From the NCBI RefSeq assembly GCF_002095535.1, contig NZ_MLJI01000002.1:257786-321785 (forward strand): DNA of 64,000 nt, in the 5' to 3' direction. This document shows positions 36,133-45,743 of this stretch, in pieces. The DNA comes from Pantoea cypripedii (GTDB lineage Bacteria; Pseudomonadota; Gammaproteobacteria; Enterobacterales; Enterobacteriaceae). Under the pieces are notes generated by a model. The model was given only the letters and a program-made list of their open reading frames with translations, searched no databases and was not told the origin of the DNA. A program made the translations under genes and the position numbers. Numbering within the stretch: the stretch's first letter is position 1; each line of letters starts with the position of its first letter.

Positions 36133-36477
36133 TTAAGAAAGTTCTGGTGAGTAATGTTCACGCCTCCACTTTGCCGGTGGCTCCTGAAAATATTTCGTAA
36201 AAGACCGGGTAAACGATTGCTGGCTATCAAAACCATATTTAAGTGCAATCTCAAGAATCGAACCATGAGAGGACGCGAGTTCGGATGCGGCCAGAATGAC
36301 TCTCCTTTTACGAATATATTCTCCCAGCGTTTGTTGCGTTTCTCTTTTAAAGAGTCGTTGCAGGTGCCATTTTGAATAGCCTGCCTTGGTGGCAACGGCA
36401 GAAATGACCAGTGGGAGATGGATATTACGGTCAATCCAGACCATCAACTCATTCACTGTATCTTTATGAATGACCAT
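36133..36477 (-). CDS. AraC-family regulator, MarA/Rob/RamA-like
   Basis: 114-residue protein made of little more than the two helix-turn-helix motifs of the AraC family: AGYSKWHLQRLFKRETQQTLGEYIRKRR and the C-terminal ALKYGFDSQQSFTRSFTKYFQEPPAKWRR. ATG 36477 is six bases from GGAGG; the frame extends six codons further. This resembles RamA/MarA activators of efflux genes, and it lies 60 bases beyond the end of an RND pump operon on the same strand. Confidence 0.9.
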   Translation of the reverse strand: MVIHKDTVNELMVWIDRNIHLPLVISAVATKAGYSKWHLQRLFKRETQQTLGEYIRKRRVILAASELASSHGSILEIALKYGFDSQQSFTRSFTKYFQEPPAKWRREHYSPELS

Positions 36478-36537
36478 GTGATTCCTCCAGTTCATTGCAG
36501 CGCGCCGTGGAGGCGCGCTGTTAAAAAGACCAGCGAT

Positions 36538-39500
36538 TCAGGGCTTTTTCGTGATGGCACTGGATATTTTGTTAACCCAGGTCATGACGAAGATAAAAAA
36601 GGCCGGAACAAAGAAAACAGCCAGCAATGTACCGCTGATCATGCCGCCAAATACCCCGGTCCCTATTGCATGTTGCGTGGTAGCACTCGCTCCGACAGCC
36701 AGCATTAAAGGCACTACACCTAATGTGAAGGCTAATGACGTCATTAAAATCGGACGCAAACGCATTTTGGCCGCGCGAATTGTTGATTTAATCAGGTTGC
36801 CTTCTTCCTCATAAATCTGTCTGGCAAATTCAATAATAAGGATGGCGTTTTTAGCTGAAAGACCAATGATAGTGATCATCCCGACTTTAAAGAAAACATC
36901 ATTCGGCATATCACGTATCACCACCGCAATAACCGCACCGAGTAATCCAAGTGGCACGACAAGCATGACTGATAACGGAATAGCCCAGCTTTCATAAAGC
37001 GCGGCCAGTACCAGAAATACCACCAGCATGGAAAGCAGCATCAGCATAGGAGCCTGAGAGGCGGATTGTTGTTCCTGCAACGATTGACCCGTCCATTCAA
37101 CGGCAAATCCAGCAGGTAGCTCAGCCGCAATCTTTTCCATTTCAGCCATCGCGGCACCGGTTGAATAACCCGGTCCGGCATTCCCGGCGATACGAAAGGC
37201 GGGATAGCCCTGATAACGGACCATCTGTAAGGGGGACGTTTTCCACTCGCCACGCACCACTTCCGACAACGGAACCATGCCGCCGGACTTATTACGCACG
37301 TAGAGTGACAGTACATCTTTCAGTTGCATGCGATAAGGAGCATCAGCCTGAATAATCACCTGCTGGATACGCCCCTGATTAGGAAAATCGTTAATGTAGG
37401 ATGACCCCATCGCACCGGATAGTGTCTGGCTGATATCACTGAATGCAATACCCAGCGTTTCCGCTTTCTGGCGATCAATACTGAGATCGATGCTTGTCCC
37501 ATCAGGCAGGCCATCGACATACACGTCAGTCACGATTTTACTTTGTGCTGCCTTGCTTAACAGCTGGTTGACGGCCTCAGATAGCGCCTGATATCCATGG
37601 CCACTGCGGTCTTCAAGACGCAGAGTAAAGCCGGTGGAATTGCCTAATTCCGCGATCGGAGGCGGCAGGAGACTCATTACCGTTGCATCCGGTACAGCGG
37701 ACATCACTGCCTGTAAATGGTCTGCCTCTCCCTGTGCGGTTGCACCGTCTCTTTCTCCCCAGTCTTTGAGGGTGGTAAACGCCAACGCCGAGTTAGCACC
37801 GGAACCCGAAAAGCTGAATCCAAGCACCGACAGGTTACGTTGAATACCCGGACGCTCAGCGACAGCATTTTCCAGCTTCTTCACCACCTCTCCGGTTCTT
37901 TCTAATGTGGCATCAGAAGGCAGCTGGATCGACGTCATGAAATACCCCTGGTCTTCCGAAGGCAGAAAGGACGAGGGAAGTCGGGTAAAGGCATAAAACA
38001 ACACGCCACAGAGCGCACCGTAAACCAGCATCATCCTGCCGGTTCTTTTCAGCAGACGGGTTAAGCGGGATTCGAAGCGGTCTGACATGCGATCAAAGCT
38101 ACGGTTAAACCAGCTGAAGAAACGCCCTTTTTGATGAGATTCCTGCGTCACCGGTTTTAACAACGTAGCGCACAGTGCCGGGGTAAGGCTCAATGCTAAA
38201 AATGCGGAGAAAAGAATGGAGACGGCCATCGAAAGGGTGAACTGGCGATAAATGATACCGACCGACCCGCTGGCTAATCCCATGGGAATAAATACCGCAG
38301 TTAATACCAGCGTGATCCCGACCACCGCACCGGTAATCTCACGCATCGCTTTTTCTGTAGCCTGCCGGGGTGAAAGACCCTCTTCAGACATCAGGCGTTC
38401 TACGTTTTCGACCACGACGATCGCGTCATCAACAATGATCCCTATCGCCAGTACCATACCGAACATCGTCAGTACGTTTATCGAGAAACCGCATAGCATC
38501 ATCACGGTGAAGGTGCCCAGCAGCGCGACGGGGGCCACGATAGCAGGAATAAAGGTATATCGGATGTTCTGTAAGAACAGGAACATGACGATAAACACCA
38601 GCGCCATGGCCTCGATAAAGGTATGGATGACTTTCTCGATGGAAATTTTAACGAAGGGCGAGGTATCAAACGGAACGGTGAATTTCATCCCGTCCGGCAA
38701 GGCTTTGGCCATTTCAGTCAGACGGTCCTGCACGGCCTGCGAGGTTTGTATCGCATTAGCGCCCGGTGACAGCTGGATCGCCACCGCCGTCGAAGACTGA
38801 CCATCCTCACGTACCGCAAAAGAATAGGTCTGTAAGCCGAGGTCTACCCTGGCGACATCACCGAGCGTGACGGTCGAACCGTCAACATTGGCTTTGAGTA
38901 CGATATGGCGAAATTCGTCAGGTGTGCCAAGCTGACCGCGTACGGTAAGCGGGTAACCGGTTTGCTGTCCATAGACGGTGGGAGCATCACCAATCCGGCC
39001 TGGCGCTATTTGCACGTTTTGCTGGCTGATGGCGGTACTGATGTCACTAATGGTCAGACGGTAGGAAATGAGTTTTGCCGGATCAACCCATATGCGCATG
39101 GCTTTCTCCGCACCAAACGCCTGCACCTTGCCGACACCCGCAACGCGGCGTAATTCTTCGGTCACGTTACGCGCAAAGTAATCACTGAGGTCAGCTTCTG
39201 AGAAGTTTCCACCCGGTGATGTCAGCCCGACCATCATCAAAAAGTTAGATGATGCCGCTTCAACCGTCAGCCCATTTTGTCTGACAGTCTGCGGTAAACG
39301 TGATTCAACGGTTTTAATTTGGTTCTGGACATCGACCTGCGCCAGTTTGATGTTGGTACCCGGCTTGAAAGTGACGGTGATGGTCGCCGTCCCTGACGTA
39401 TCGCTTGATGACTCGAAATAAAGCAGGTCATCAACACCGGATAATTCTCGCTCAATAAGCGAGATAACCGATTCATTCATCGTCTGAGGCGTAGCCCCAG

Positions 39501-39648
39501 GGTAATTCACCGTTATTGATACACTCGGGGGGGCAACCGAGGGATACTGTGCAATGGGCAATTGAGGTATGGTGATAAGACCAAATAACACAATAAACAG
39601 CGCAATGACCCACGCAAATACCGGGCGATTTATAAAAAACTGTGGCAT
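36538..39648 (-). CDS. RND efflux pump inner-membrane transporter (AcrB/AdeB type)
   Basis: 1036-residue HAE1 transporter with the usual 12 membrane segments and two large periplasmic loops. The N-terminus MPQFFINRPVFAWVIALFIVLFGL is standard. The proton-relay Asp pair is in IGIIVDDAIVVVENVERL and the relay Lys in LSAKNAILIIEFA. Likely substrates are drugs, bile salts or plant phenolics by family. It follows its adaptor by 36 bases. No outer-membrane channel gene is here, so a chromosomal TolC is presumably used. Confidence 0.93.
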   Translation of the reverse strand: MPQFFINRPVFAWVIALFIVLFGLITIPQLPIAQYPSVAPPSVSITVNYPGATPQTMNESVISLIERELSGVDDLLYFESSSDTSGTATITVTFKPGTNIKLAQVDVQNQIKTVESRLPQTVRQNGLTVEAASSNFLMMVGLTSPGGNFSEADLSDYFARNVTEELRRVAGVGKVQAFGAEKAMRIWVDPAKLISYRLTISDISTAISQQNVQIAPGRIGDAPTVYGQQTGYPLTVRGQLGTPDEFRHIVLKANVDGSTVTLGDVARVDLGLQTYSFAVREDGQSSTAVAIQLSPGANAIQTSQAVQDRLTEMAKALPDGMKFTVPFDTSPFVKISIEKVIHTFIEAMALVFIVMFLFLQNIRYTFIPAIVAPVALLGTFTVMMLCGFSINVLTMFGMVLAIGIIVDDAIVVVENVERLMSEEGLSPRQATEKAMREITGAVVGITLVLTAVFIPMGLASGSVGIIYRQFTLSMAVSILFSAFLALSLTPALCATLLKPVTQESHQKGRFFSWFNRSFDRMSDRFESRLTRLLKRTGRMMLVYGALCGVLFYAFTRLPSSFLPSEDQGYFMTSIQLPSDATLERTGEVVKKLENAVAERPGIQRNLSVLGFSFSGSGANSALAFTTLKDWGERDGATAQGEADHLQAVMSAVPDATVMSLLPPPIAELGNSTGFTLRLEDRSGHGYQALSEAVNQLLSKAAQSKIVTDVYVDGLPDGTSIDLSIDRQKAETLGIAFSDISQTLSGAMGSSYINDFPNQGRIQQVIIQADAPYRMQLKDVLSLYVRNKSGGMVPLSEVVRGEWKTSPLQMVRYQGYPAFRIAGNAGPGYSTGAAMAEMEKIAAELPAGFAVEWTGQSLQEQQSASQAPMLMLLSMLVVFLVLAALYESWAIPLSVMLVVPLGLLGAVIAVVIRDMPNDVFFKVGMITIIGLSAKNAILIIEFARQIYEEEGNLIKSTIRAAKMRLRPILMTSLAFTLGVVPLMLAVGASATTQHAIGTGVFGGMISGTLLAVFFVPAFFIFVMTWVNKISSAITKKP

Positions 39649-39684
39649 CAGAATTCCTGTATAATGACTAAATAAAATCTGGCA

Positions 39685-40800
39685 TTAGGCGCCGTTTTTA
39701 TCGCTTAAAGATTCCACTGGAATGCCATCCTGTAATTTCTCTTTTCCTTCGATGATCAATTTATCCCCAGCCTTTAAGCCATTTAATACAATTCTTTTAT
39801 CGTTGAACTGATCACCAATTTCGATCTGCTTTCGCTCAGCTTTATTTTCGGCTGTTTCAAGCCAGACATAGGTATTGTCCTGCGCATGCTGAATAGCTTT
39901 TTCCGGAATAGCGATGCCATTATTGTCCAGTAAGCGGCTAATTTTGACGCGTACAAACATACCGGGCATCAGCTCCCCCTGCGGGTTTTCAGCTTCTGCG
40001 CGTAACACTACATCACCCGTTTCGTTATTCACGTTGATGCCTGAGAAAAGTAATCGCGGCCTGACGTTGTAAGGATGATTATTCTCATCAAACAGCGATA
40101 CCGTAACTTGTGATTCGCGTTGGTTATGCGCCAGTAAACCTCGTAATTCGGCGGCAGGCAGGCGGGCATCGATATATACACTTCGCGTTTGCTGGATAGT
40201 GGCCATGGCCTGCGTATCGGAGGCGCTGACTAACGCTCCCTCGGTCACAAATTCCTGATCGATACGACCATCAATCGGCGCCCGCACCGTTGAATAAGCT
40301 AATTCCAACTTTCTCCGTTCGAGCGTGGCTCGTGCCTGCGCGACATCAGCGGCGGCACCGGCACTATTGGCGCTGGCATCATCATAATCCTGATGGCTCA
40401 CTGCGCCTGTTTTTTGCAGCAGTTTCAGCCGTTCTGCCCGGGACCTAAGCTGCCGGTAAGTGGCTTCGGCCTTAACCAGCGCTGCATTAGCCATTTGAAC
40501 ATCCGCTTCAAAAGGTGCGGGATCGATTTGAAAAAGGGGCTGCCCGGTTTTGACGTCCGAACCCTGAGAAAACAAGCGAGATACCACAATCCCTCCCACC
40601 TGCGGTCTGATCTGCGCGGTTTTAATGGCGCTGATACGGCCAGGCCAGGTGCGCACCAGCGAAACCTCTGAGGGCTGGAGCGTGGTGACGGCAACCTGCA
40701 CAGGTTGCGGCGGGGCGCCTGACGCGGTTTCTTCCTGTTTGCAGCCTGCTGCCGTTAAAATGGCGGCTGCAACGATTAATGCCAGTCCCTTTGTCTTCAT
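39685..40800 (-). CDS. RND efflux periplasmic adaptor lipoprotein (AcrA/AdeA type)
   Basis: 371-residue membrane-fusion protein. A lipobox LTAAGC places the lipidated Cys at residue 20. The lipoyl-like half (SAIKTAQIRPQVGGIVVSRLFSQGSDVKTGQPLFQID), a coiled-coil hairpin and the second half (YSTVRAPIDGRIDQEFVTEGALV) are in order. It links the RND transporter to an outer-membrane channel. It is transcribed first in the pump operon, divergent from the two-component genes. Confidence 0.92.
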   Translation of the reverse strand: MKTKGLALIVAAAILTAAGCKQEETASGAPPQPVQVAVTTLQPSEVSLVRTWPGRISAIKTAQIRPQVGGIVVSRLFSQGSDVKTGQPLFQIDPAPFEADVQMANAALVKAEATYRQLRSRAERLKLLQKTGAVSHQDYDDASANSAGAAADVAQARATLERRKLELAYSTVRAPIDGRIDQEFVTEGALVSASDTQAMATIQQTRSVYIDARLPAAELRGLLAHNQRESQVTVSLFDENNHPYNVRPRLLFSGINVNNETGDVVLRAEAENPQGELMPGMFVRVKISRLLDNNGIAIPEKAIQHAQDNTYVWLETAENKAERKQIEIGDQFNDKRIVLNGLKAGDKLIIEGKEKLQDGIPVESLSDKNGA

Positions 40801-40879
40801 AAAGTTTCAACCCGGTGAGTAATGTGAGAGTGCAAAACGAGGAGGGTACGCGGTGTTTATTGAGGAAGGGTGCAGGTAT

Positions 40880-40899
40880 TATGTAGATTGTGTGGAGAT
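40880..40899. promoter_or_regulatory. Candidate response-regulator direct repeat
   Basis: TATGTAGAT and TGTGGAGAT occur 11 bases apart in the divergent adaptor/regulator interval. Direct repeats with this spacing are usual for OmpR-family regulators, and the second half resembles the AdeR site I recall from Acinetobacter. Confidence 0.4.
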
Positions 40900-40954
40900 G
40901 AAAAATAAAAATATTATTCTTAACAGCGACGGTCTGATGCAATAAGGTAATGAA

Positions 40955-41653
40955 ATGAATATGACGCCTTTAATCCTGTTAGCCGAAGATGATGCGGAAA
41001 TCGCCGACATTGTTATCGCCTATTTAAAACAAAGTGGTTTTGAAACGTTGCACGCTGCTAACGGTAAGGATGCATTGGATTTATACGATAAGACGCAACC
41101 GGCATTAATCATTCTGGATATACGCATGCCATTGATGGATGGCTGGCAAGTGTTGACCGAACTCCGCCGTCGTGGCGATACGCCCGTTCTGATGCTGACA
41201 GCGAATGATGACAATGCGGATAAATTATCGGCATTGCGCATCGGTGCAGACGACTATGTTGTCAAACCCTTTAATCCGGCCGAGGTCGTTGCCCGAACCC
41301 AGGCAATATTAAGGCGCACGGGTAATGCTCAGGCGAAAAATAAACCCAGAGTCAGCGTTCATAACCAAATTGAATTTTATCATGACGAGCACCGAATTAT
41401 TCTGCGTCATTCCGGTGAGGATATCGCCTCTCGTCTTACTTCAACGGAATTCAGAATACTTGAACGCCTGGCCGAAGCGCCGCGAAAAGTTTTTAGTCGG
41501 CTGGAGATTCTTGAGTCTTGCCTGCCTCAGGGAGAAACGCTGGAAAGAACCGTTGATAGCCACATCAGTAAACTGAGAAAAAAATTAGAGGATGCTGGTG
41601 TGCCGGGCATCCCCGAAAGTGTACGCGGCTTCGGCTATCGGCTGGGGGATTAA
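40955..41653 (+). CDS. OmpR-family response regulator (AdeR/BaeR-like)
   Basis: 232-residue response regulator. The receiver domain has the acidic pair ED (residues 11-12), phospho-Asp 55 in LIILDIRMP and Lys in YVVKPFNPAEV. The C-terminal winged helix has RLTSTEFRILERLAEAP and RTVDSHISKLRKKLED. The sensor kinase gene starts one base after its stop. The divergent RND operon is the likely target. Confidence 0.92.
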   Translation: MNMTPLILLAEDDAEIADIVIAYLKQSGFETLHAANGKDALDLYDKTQPALIILDIRMPLMDGWQVLTELRRRGDTPVLMLTANDDNADKLSALRIGADDYVVKPFNPAEVVARTQAILRRTGNAQAKNKPRVSVHNQIEFYHDEHRIILRHSGEDIASRLTSTEFRILERLAEAPRKVFSRLEILESCLPQGETLERTVDSHISKLRKKLEDAGVPGIPESVRGFGYRLGD

Positions 41654-41654
41654 C

Positions 41655-42722
41655 ATGAAAGGATCAGGGTTAAGTCGACATCTCATTATTTTAATGATCC
41701 AGCTCGTCTGTTCTTCATTGCTCATCACCTTCATTACCTGGTATGCGTGGGTCGGCCTCGCGGTGATGGTATTTGGCGAACAAGCAAAACAATTCGAGTA
41801 TGTCGCCACCACCTCGGACTGGGTGCAACTTGGTGTATCTGCCGGACTTTCGATTATCGTGGCCGTCATTACCGCAGTCAGGTTTGCAAAAAAGATTCTT
41901 CATCCACTGCAATCCCTGGCCGATAGCGCACGCCGTATCGCCGGTGGTGAACTCAGTGCCAGAGCCGATGCCGGGGATCGCAGACTCTCGGAAACCGCTG
42001 CCCTGGTCGATGATTTCAACATCATGGCTGAAAAACTTGAGGTGGCTTCTGGTGAAATCGTGACGTGGAATGCCGCCATCGCACATGAGCTGAGAACGCC
42101 AGTCACCATTTTGCGTGGCAGACTTCAGGGGCTGGCCGATGGCATCTTTCCGCCGGAGCAGGGGTTATTTAAAAATCTCGTGCGGCAGACGGAAGGACTG
42201 GCAAGGCTGATCGAAGATCTGCGTACCTTAAGTCTGGCCGCCAGTGAACACTTTTCCTTACGCGCCGAGAAGGTGGACATTGCGCAGGAGCTGATTAGCG
42301 TCGTCGAGCTGGTCAAACCCGCCATGAGTGAAAAACATCTCTCTGTGATTACGAAAGTGGATTCAGTTGACCTCAGGTGTGATGCGGCACGCGTCCGGCA
42401 AATGATCCTTGCGCTGCTGGATAATGCCCGCCGCTATGCCGTGCCTGGGGTGGTTTTGCTGGCATGTCAGCAACATGCTGAAGGGGTGATCATCAGTATT
42501 GAAGACGAGGGGCCGGGTATTCCCGAGGACAAGATCGGCTCTATTTTTGATGCTTTTAGTCGGCTGGATCATTCCCGTTCGCGTGACAGTGGTGGGACAG
42601 GCCTGGGTCTGGCTGTCGTGAAGGCCATCGCTCTTGCCCATCACGGATATGTTAAATATGAGCGCAGTGAACTAGGCGGAGCAGGTTTTAAGGTTTTTCT
42701 TCCTTTTGACCAAATCCCCTAA
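41655..42722 (+). CDS. Sensor histidine kinase (AdeS/BaeS-like)
   Basis: 355-residue membrane kinase: two transmembrane segments (about 8-38 and 58-77), a HAMP region (KILHPLQSLADSARRIAGGELS), phospho-His 144 in AIAHELRTPV, and ATP-binding boxes LLDNARRYA, DEGPGIPEDKIGSIFDAFSRLD and GGTGLGLAVVK. The short periplasmic part suggests sensing within or near the membrane. It pairs with the preceding regulator. Confidence 0.92.
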   Translation: MKGSGLSRHLIILMIQLVCSSLLITFITWYAWVGLAVMVFGEQAKQFEYVATTSDWVQLGVSAGLSIIVAVITAVRFAKKILHPLQSLADSARRIAGGELSARADAGDRRLSETAALVDDFNIMAEKLEVASGEIVTWNAAIAHELRTPVTILRGRLQGLADGIFPPEQGLFKNLVRQTEGLARLIEDLRTLSLAASEHFSLRAEKVDIAQELISVVELVKPAMSEKHLSVITKVDSVDLRCDAARVRQMILALLDNARRYAVPGVVLLACQQHAEGVIISIEDEGPGIPEDKIGSIFDAFSRLDHSRSRDSGGTGLGLAVVKAIALAHHGYVKYERSELGGAGFKVFLPFDQIP

Positions 42723-42792
42723 TAACACCACGAAAACGTTAATGATGGATCCGCCCGGAAGAAGGATATCGGGTTCAGCGGTGCGACTTTTG

Positions 42793-44190
42793 TCAGTTCG
42801 CCACTTTTACCAGCGCCTCAGACTTGCTGAGCAGATACGGGCGCAGATAACCCACCGTATTTGACAGCAATAACACATCCGGATGCAGCTGAATATTGAG
42901 TACATCCTCAACATATTGCCGCCGCGCCTGCATACGCTGCCAGACCTCCGGCCAGGCTTCAGCAATCTCCGCCTGTAGCTGGGCATCCGCCAGCGCAACG
43001 GTGTCTTCAATGCTGCATCCACCGTAGCCTTTGACGGAAGGAATAATATCGATCTGCAACAGCATGCCGCTGCCCAGCACCGCTTTGGAGCCACTGCTGA
43101 CCGGTGAACATAGCCATTCTTCATCCGCTACCAGGTGGCCGGGATTGAGATGCCAGTGCCAGCGGTCCTTTGGCAGCACATGCTCAACAATCTGGTACAA
43201 CTCGCCACCTGTCAGGCCGCATCGGAGACTTTCAAGCCAGGTGACGACGGCGTGATAATAAGGCTGGGCCACGCGCGGCAGATAATCCGTCACTTCGGCG
43301 GGTAATTCGTCTGCTGCGGCGACAACGTAGGCTGCGCGGCTGCTTAATCCGCCTTTGTAACCTACCGTCAGCGAGAACTTATCACCCAGTGCGATGAGTT
43401 TATCGCGTGGATAAAGCGTGGCGTGGGTAAAACGATCGCCGGTGGCCGCAATGGAGATCACGCTCGATGGCTGTCCCGAGGCGGCCAGTAACTGCCCAAT
43501 CGACTTTTCACTTTTGCCAACCTCGATGGCATCAAGCGCGTTGAGCAGGCAGGTGGACGCCAGATTGGCACCGTATTCGTAGAATGCCACTTCGGCTGCG
43601 CTGTTATGGATACGGACGCCCGTTTCCGGCGAGATAAACAGTCCGGTAGCGTTAATCACGTTATGTTTACCGCCGCTCGCCTGAAAAACAGCATCCACGA
43701 CAAATGCCGGGACATCGAACAGTTGTTTTGCTGCACTCAGGCCGCTAAACAACTTCCAGCCTGCGATACCGGTACGTGACGACGCAGTGATACCACAGCT
43801 TTCCAGCAGTTTGTGTAGCGGTTGATCACCGTCCATCGGCTGATTCGGCAGAGAAAAAATGGGGGCGTGCAGGCAGTTACCTGTGTTGCGGGCGAACGGC
43901 ACCAGTTTGAGGTTTTCATTGCCCATCACCCAGCTAAGCGTTCCTTGCGCACTGATGACCAGTAAGGCTTCCTCGAAACGCGGAATAAAACCGGAGAGAT
44001 ATTCAAAGTTGCCGCCATGTTCTTTGTCGGCATAGATGACCAGAAACTCAAGCCCCTGTGCGCTCATCGCCGCGAGAACGTTCGCGAGGCGCTGATGCAT
44101 CACTTCATCCGGGATCACCGGCGTTGTGACATCCGGGAAGGTGGGAGGAGCCGGTTTCTTCATCAGCCTGTAGGGGTATTGCTGCGTCAT
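42793..44190 (-). CDS. M24-family (Xaa-Pro aminopeptidase/creatinase-like) protein
   Basis: 465-residue protein with an N-terminal creatinase-like domain (GLEFLVIYADKEHGGNFEYLSGF) and a C-terminal pita-bread domain. Normal M24 metal ligands are not obvious: around HLNPGHLVADEEW and LLQIDIIPSVKGYGGCSIEDTVAL only part of the D-D-H-E-E set can be seen. It may be a non-peptidase member. It lies 26 bases below the LacI gene on the same strand. Confidence 0.75.
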   Translation of the reverse strand: MTQQYPYRLMKKPAPPTFPDVTTPVIPDEVMHQRLANVLAAMSAQGLEFLVIYADKEHGGNFEYLSGFIPRFEEALLVISAQGTLSWVMGNENLKLVPFARNTGNCLHAPIFSLPNQPMDGDQPLHKLLESCGITASSRTGIAGWKLFSGLSAAKQLFDVPAFVVDAVFQASGGKHNVINATGLFISPETGVRIHNSAAEVAFYEYGANLASTCLLNALDAIEVGKSEKSIGQLLAASGQPSSVISIAATGDRFTHATLYPRDKLIALGDKFSLTVGYKGGLSSRAAYVVAAADELPAEVTDYLPRVAQPYYHAVVTWLESLRCGLTGGELYQIVEHVLPKDRWHWHLNPGHLVADEEWLCSPVSSGSKAVLGSGMLLQIDIIPSVKGYGGCSIEDTVALADAQLQAEIAEAWPEVWQRMQARRQYVEDVLNIQLHPDVLLLSNTVGYLRPYLLSKSEALVKVAN

Positions 44191-44216
44191 TTACCGTCTC
44201 CTAAGAGTTTGTCGTG

Positions 44217-45158
44217 TTAACGGGGAACGAACAGGTCCCCCCGTAGCGTATAAGAACCCAGCATGTCCTGGGTCTTTTTCGTCAGCCAGCCCACAATTCG
44301 GGTTGCCAGCGCATCCATGGAATATTCAATCGCCGGGATGGTGGGCAGGCCAGGCAAATGTACGGAACCGGCCAGGCTAAATACCATGATGTCGCCCGGC
44401 ACCGATTTATTAAATGCCTGGAGCTGCGTCATCACCTGCTGCGCTTCCTGATCGTTTGCCACTAACAAGGCATTAAAATTCAGGGTGCTGGCATTGTTGA
44501 GCAGCACCTGCAGCGCCACCGACGAAGAGGGCGAGTCCATCAGCACCAGATTACGATTATAGGGCAGGAGGTTATTTTCCAGCGCCAGTTTATAACCGAA
44601 TAACACCTGTTCCCCTGCATTTCCGGCGTCAGGATAGATCAAGGCGATCTGCCGCTTCCCCTGGCTAATCAGGTAATTACAGGCGGTTTCGGCGGCGAAG
44701 GCGTGATCAAACTGGAGGCTATTTGGCCATGCAGTTTCGGCACAATCCACCAGGATGACATTGTCGTCCTGAATATCGAGGGGGAAGCGGGCACCAATGA
44801 TCAGCACATCATCGCACAGCCCGCAGGTCAGCTCATCAAGGGCATTCATCACATCGGTTTTACTGCTGGCAAAGCGCAACAGCAGATGTTTTTGATGCTG
44901 GCTCAGTTGTTTTTCCAGTGCATAGAGATAGCCGGTGGTCTGATTGATGTTTTCCTGCGCGCAGATAACACCAATGCAACCGGTGGACTGGCTGAACAAC
45001 GATTGAGCAATGACGTTAGGCCGATATTTCAGCTCGTCCACCGCTTTCAGCACTGCGAGGCGGCTGGCTTCCTTCACGCCGCGCGAACCACTCAACACCC
45101 GAGACACTGTGGCTTTTGAGACCCCAGCTAAGCGCGATACATCGTTGATCGTAGACAT
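44217..45158 (-). CDS. LacI-family transcriptional repressor
   Basis: 313-residue repressor: N-terminal helix-turn-helix and hinge (TINDVSRLAGVSKATVSRVLSGSRGVKEASR) followed by a sugar-binding periplasmic-protein-like domain. ATG 45158 has GGGGAG upstream; the longer open frame crosses an operator-like palindrome. It is divergent from the PTS operon and is its likely regulator, binding the GGAAACCGGTTTCC-type sites between them. Confidence 0.92.
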   Translation of the reverse strand: MSTINDVSRLAGVSKATVSRVLSGSRGVKEASRLAVLKAVDELKYRPNVIAQSLFSQSTGCIGVICAQENINQTTGYLYALEKQLSQHQKHLLLRFASSKTDVMNALDELTCGLCDDVLIIGARFPLDIQDDNVILVDCAETAWPNSLQFDHAFAAETACNYLISQGKRQIALIYPDAGNAGEQVLFGYKLALENNLLPYNRNLVLMDSPSSSVALQVLLNNASTLNFNALLVANDQEAQQVMTQLQAFNKSVPGDIMVFSLAGSVHLPGLPTIPAIEYSMDALATRIVGWLTKKTQDMLGSYTLRGDLFVPR

Positions 45159-45220
45159 CTTTCTCCCCGGATACTCTGAACAAACTTTCGCCAGCGGCAG
45201 TATAGCGATTTCGATTCTGG

Positions 45221-45239
45221 ATGGAAACCGGATTTCCAT
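45221..45239. promoter_or_regulatory. LacI-type operator 1
   Basis: ATGGAAA-CCGGA-TTTCCAT, 7-base perfect arms, 63 bases above the LacI gene; it suggests autoregulation. Confidence 0.7.
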
Positions 45240-45348
45240 TTCAGCATAAAACACATCCATATTGCCGGTATTTTGTGATGGGAATCTAATAAAAAAACCA
45301 CCAATGAATAATAAATTGACCGTTATCACATTTCATTGGCTGCTTGAT

Positions 45349-45362
45349 GGAAACCGGTTTCC
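45349..45362. promoter_or_regulatory. LacI-type operator 2
   Basis: GGAAACCGGTTTCC, a perfect 14-base palindrome with a central CG typical of LacI/GalR sites, 55 bases above EIIB. It lies 110 bases from operator 1, so DNA looping is possible. Confidence 0.78.
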
Positions 45363-45416
45363 GTATGGTATCCAATCATAACCACATTGAGGCATATCAC
45401 TGAAGGATGGATAACG

Positions 45417-45731
45417 ATGGTCAGGATTATGTTGTGTTGTTCAGCGGGGATGTCCACCAGCATGCTGGTGCGCAAAATGCAGGACGTGGCGCAGAAAAGG
45501 GGATTGGCTGTCGATATCGCCGCCTATGGGGTGACCGAATTTGATGAGCAATTTTCACGTTATCAGGTGGTTTTGCTGGGGCCACAGGTGAAATACATGC
45601 TGAAAACGCTGGCGGATAAAGCAGCCAGCGCGGGGATCCCCGTCCAGCCAATCGAGATGATGGACTACGGTATGCAGCGCGGTGACAAAGTGCTGGATTA
45701 CGCGCTGTCGCTTATTGAGGCAGCTCACTAA
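45417..45731 (+). CDS. PTS EIIB component, lactose/cellobiose family
   Basis: 104-residue phosphotransferase. Phospho-Cys 8 lies in the loop LCCSAGMSTSMLV, which starts the protein as in ChbB/CelA. It accepts phosphate from EIIA and passes it to sugar during import by EIIC. It is first in the EIIB-EIIC-GH1-EIIA operon. The start ATG 45417 is chosen by family length. Confidence 0.92.
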   Translation: MVRIMLCCSAGMSTSMLVRKMQDVAQKRGLAVDIAAYGVTEFDEQFSRYQVVLLGPQVKYMLKTLADKAASAGIPVQPIEMMDYGMQRGDKVLDYALSLIEAAH

Positions 45732-45743
45732 AAAGGTGATGGT

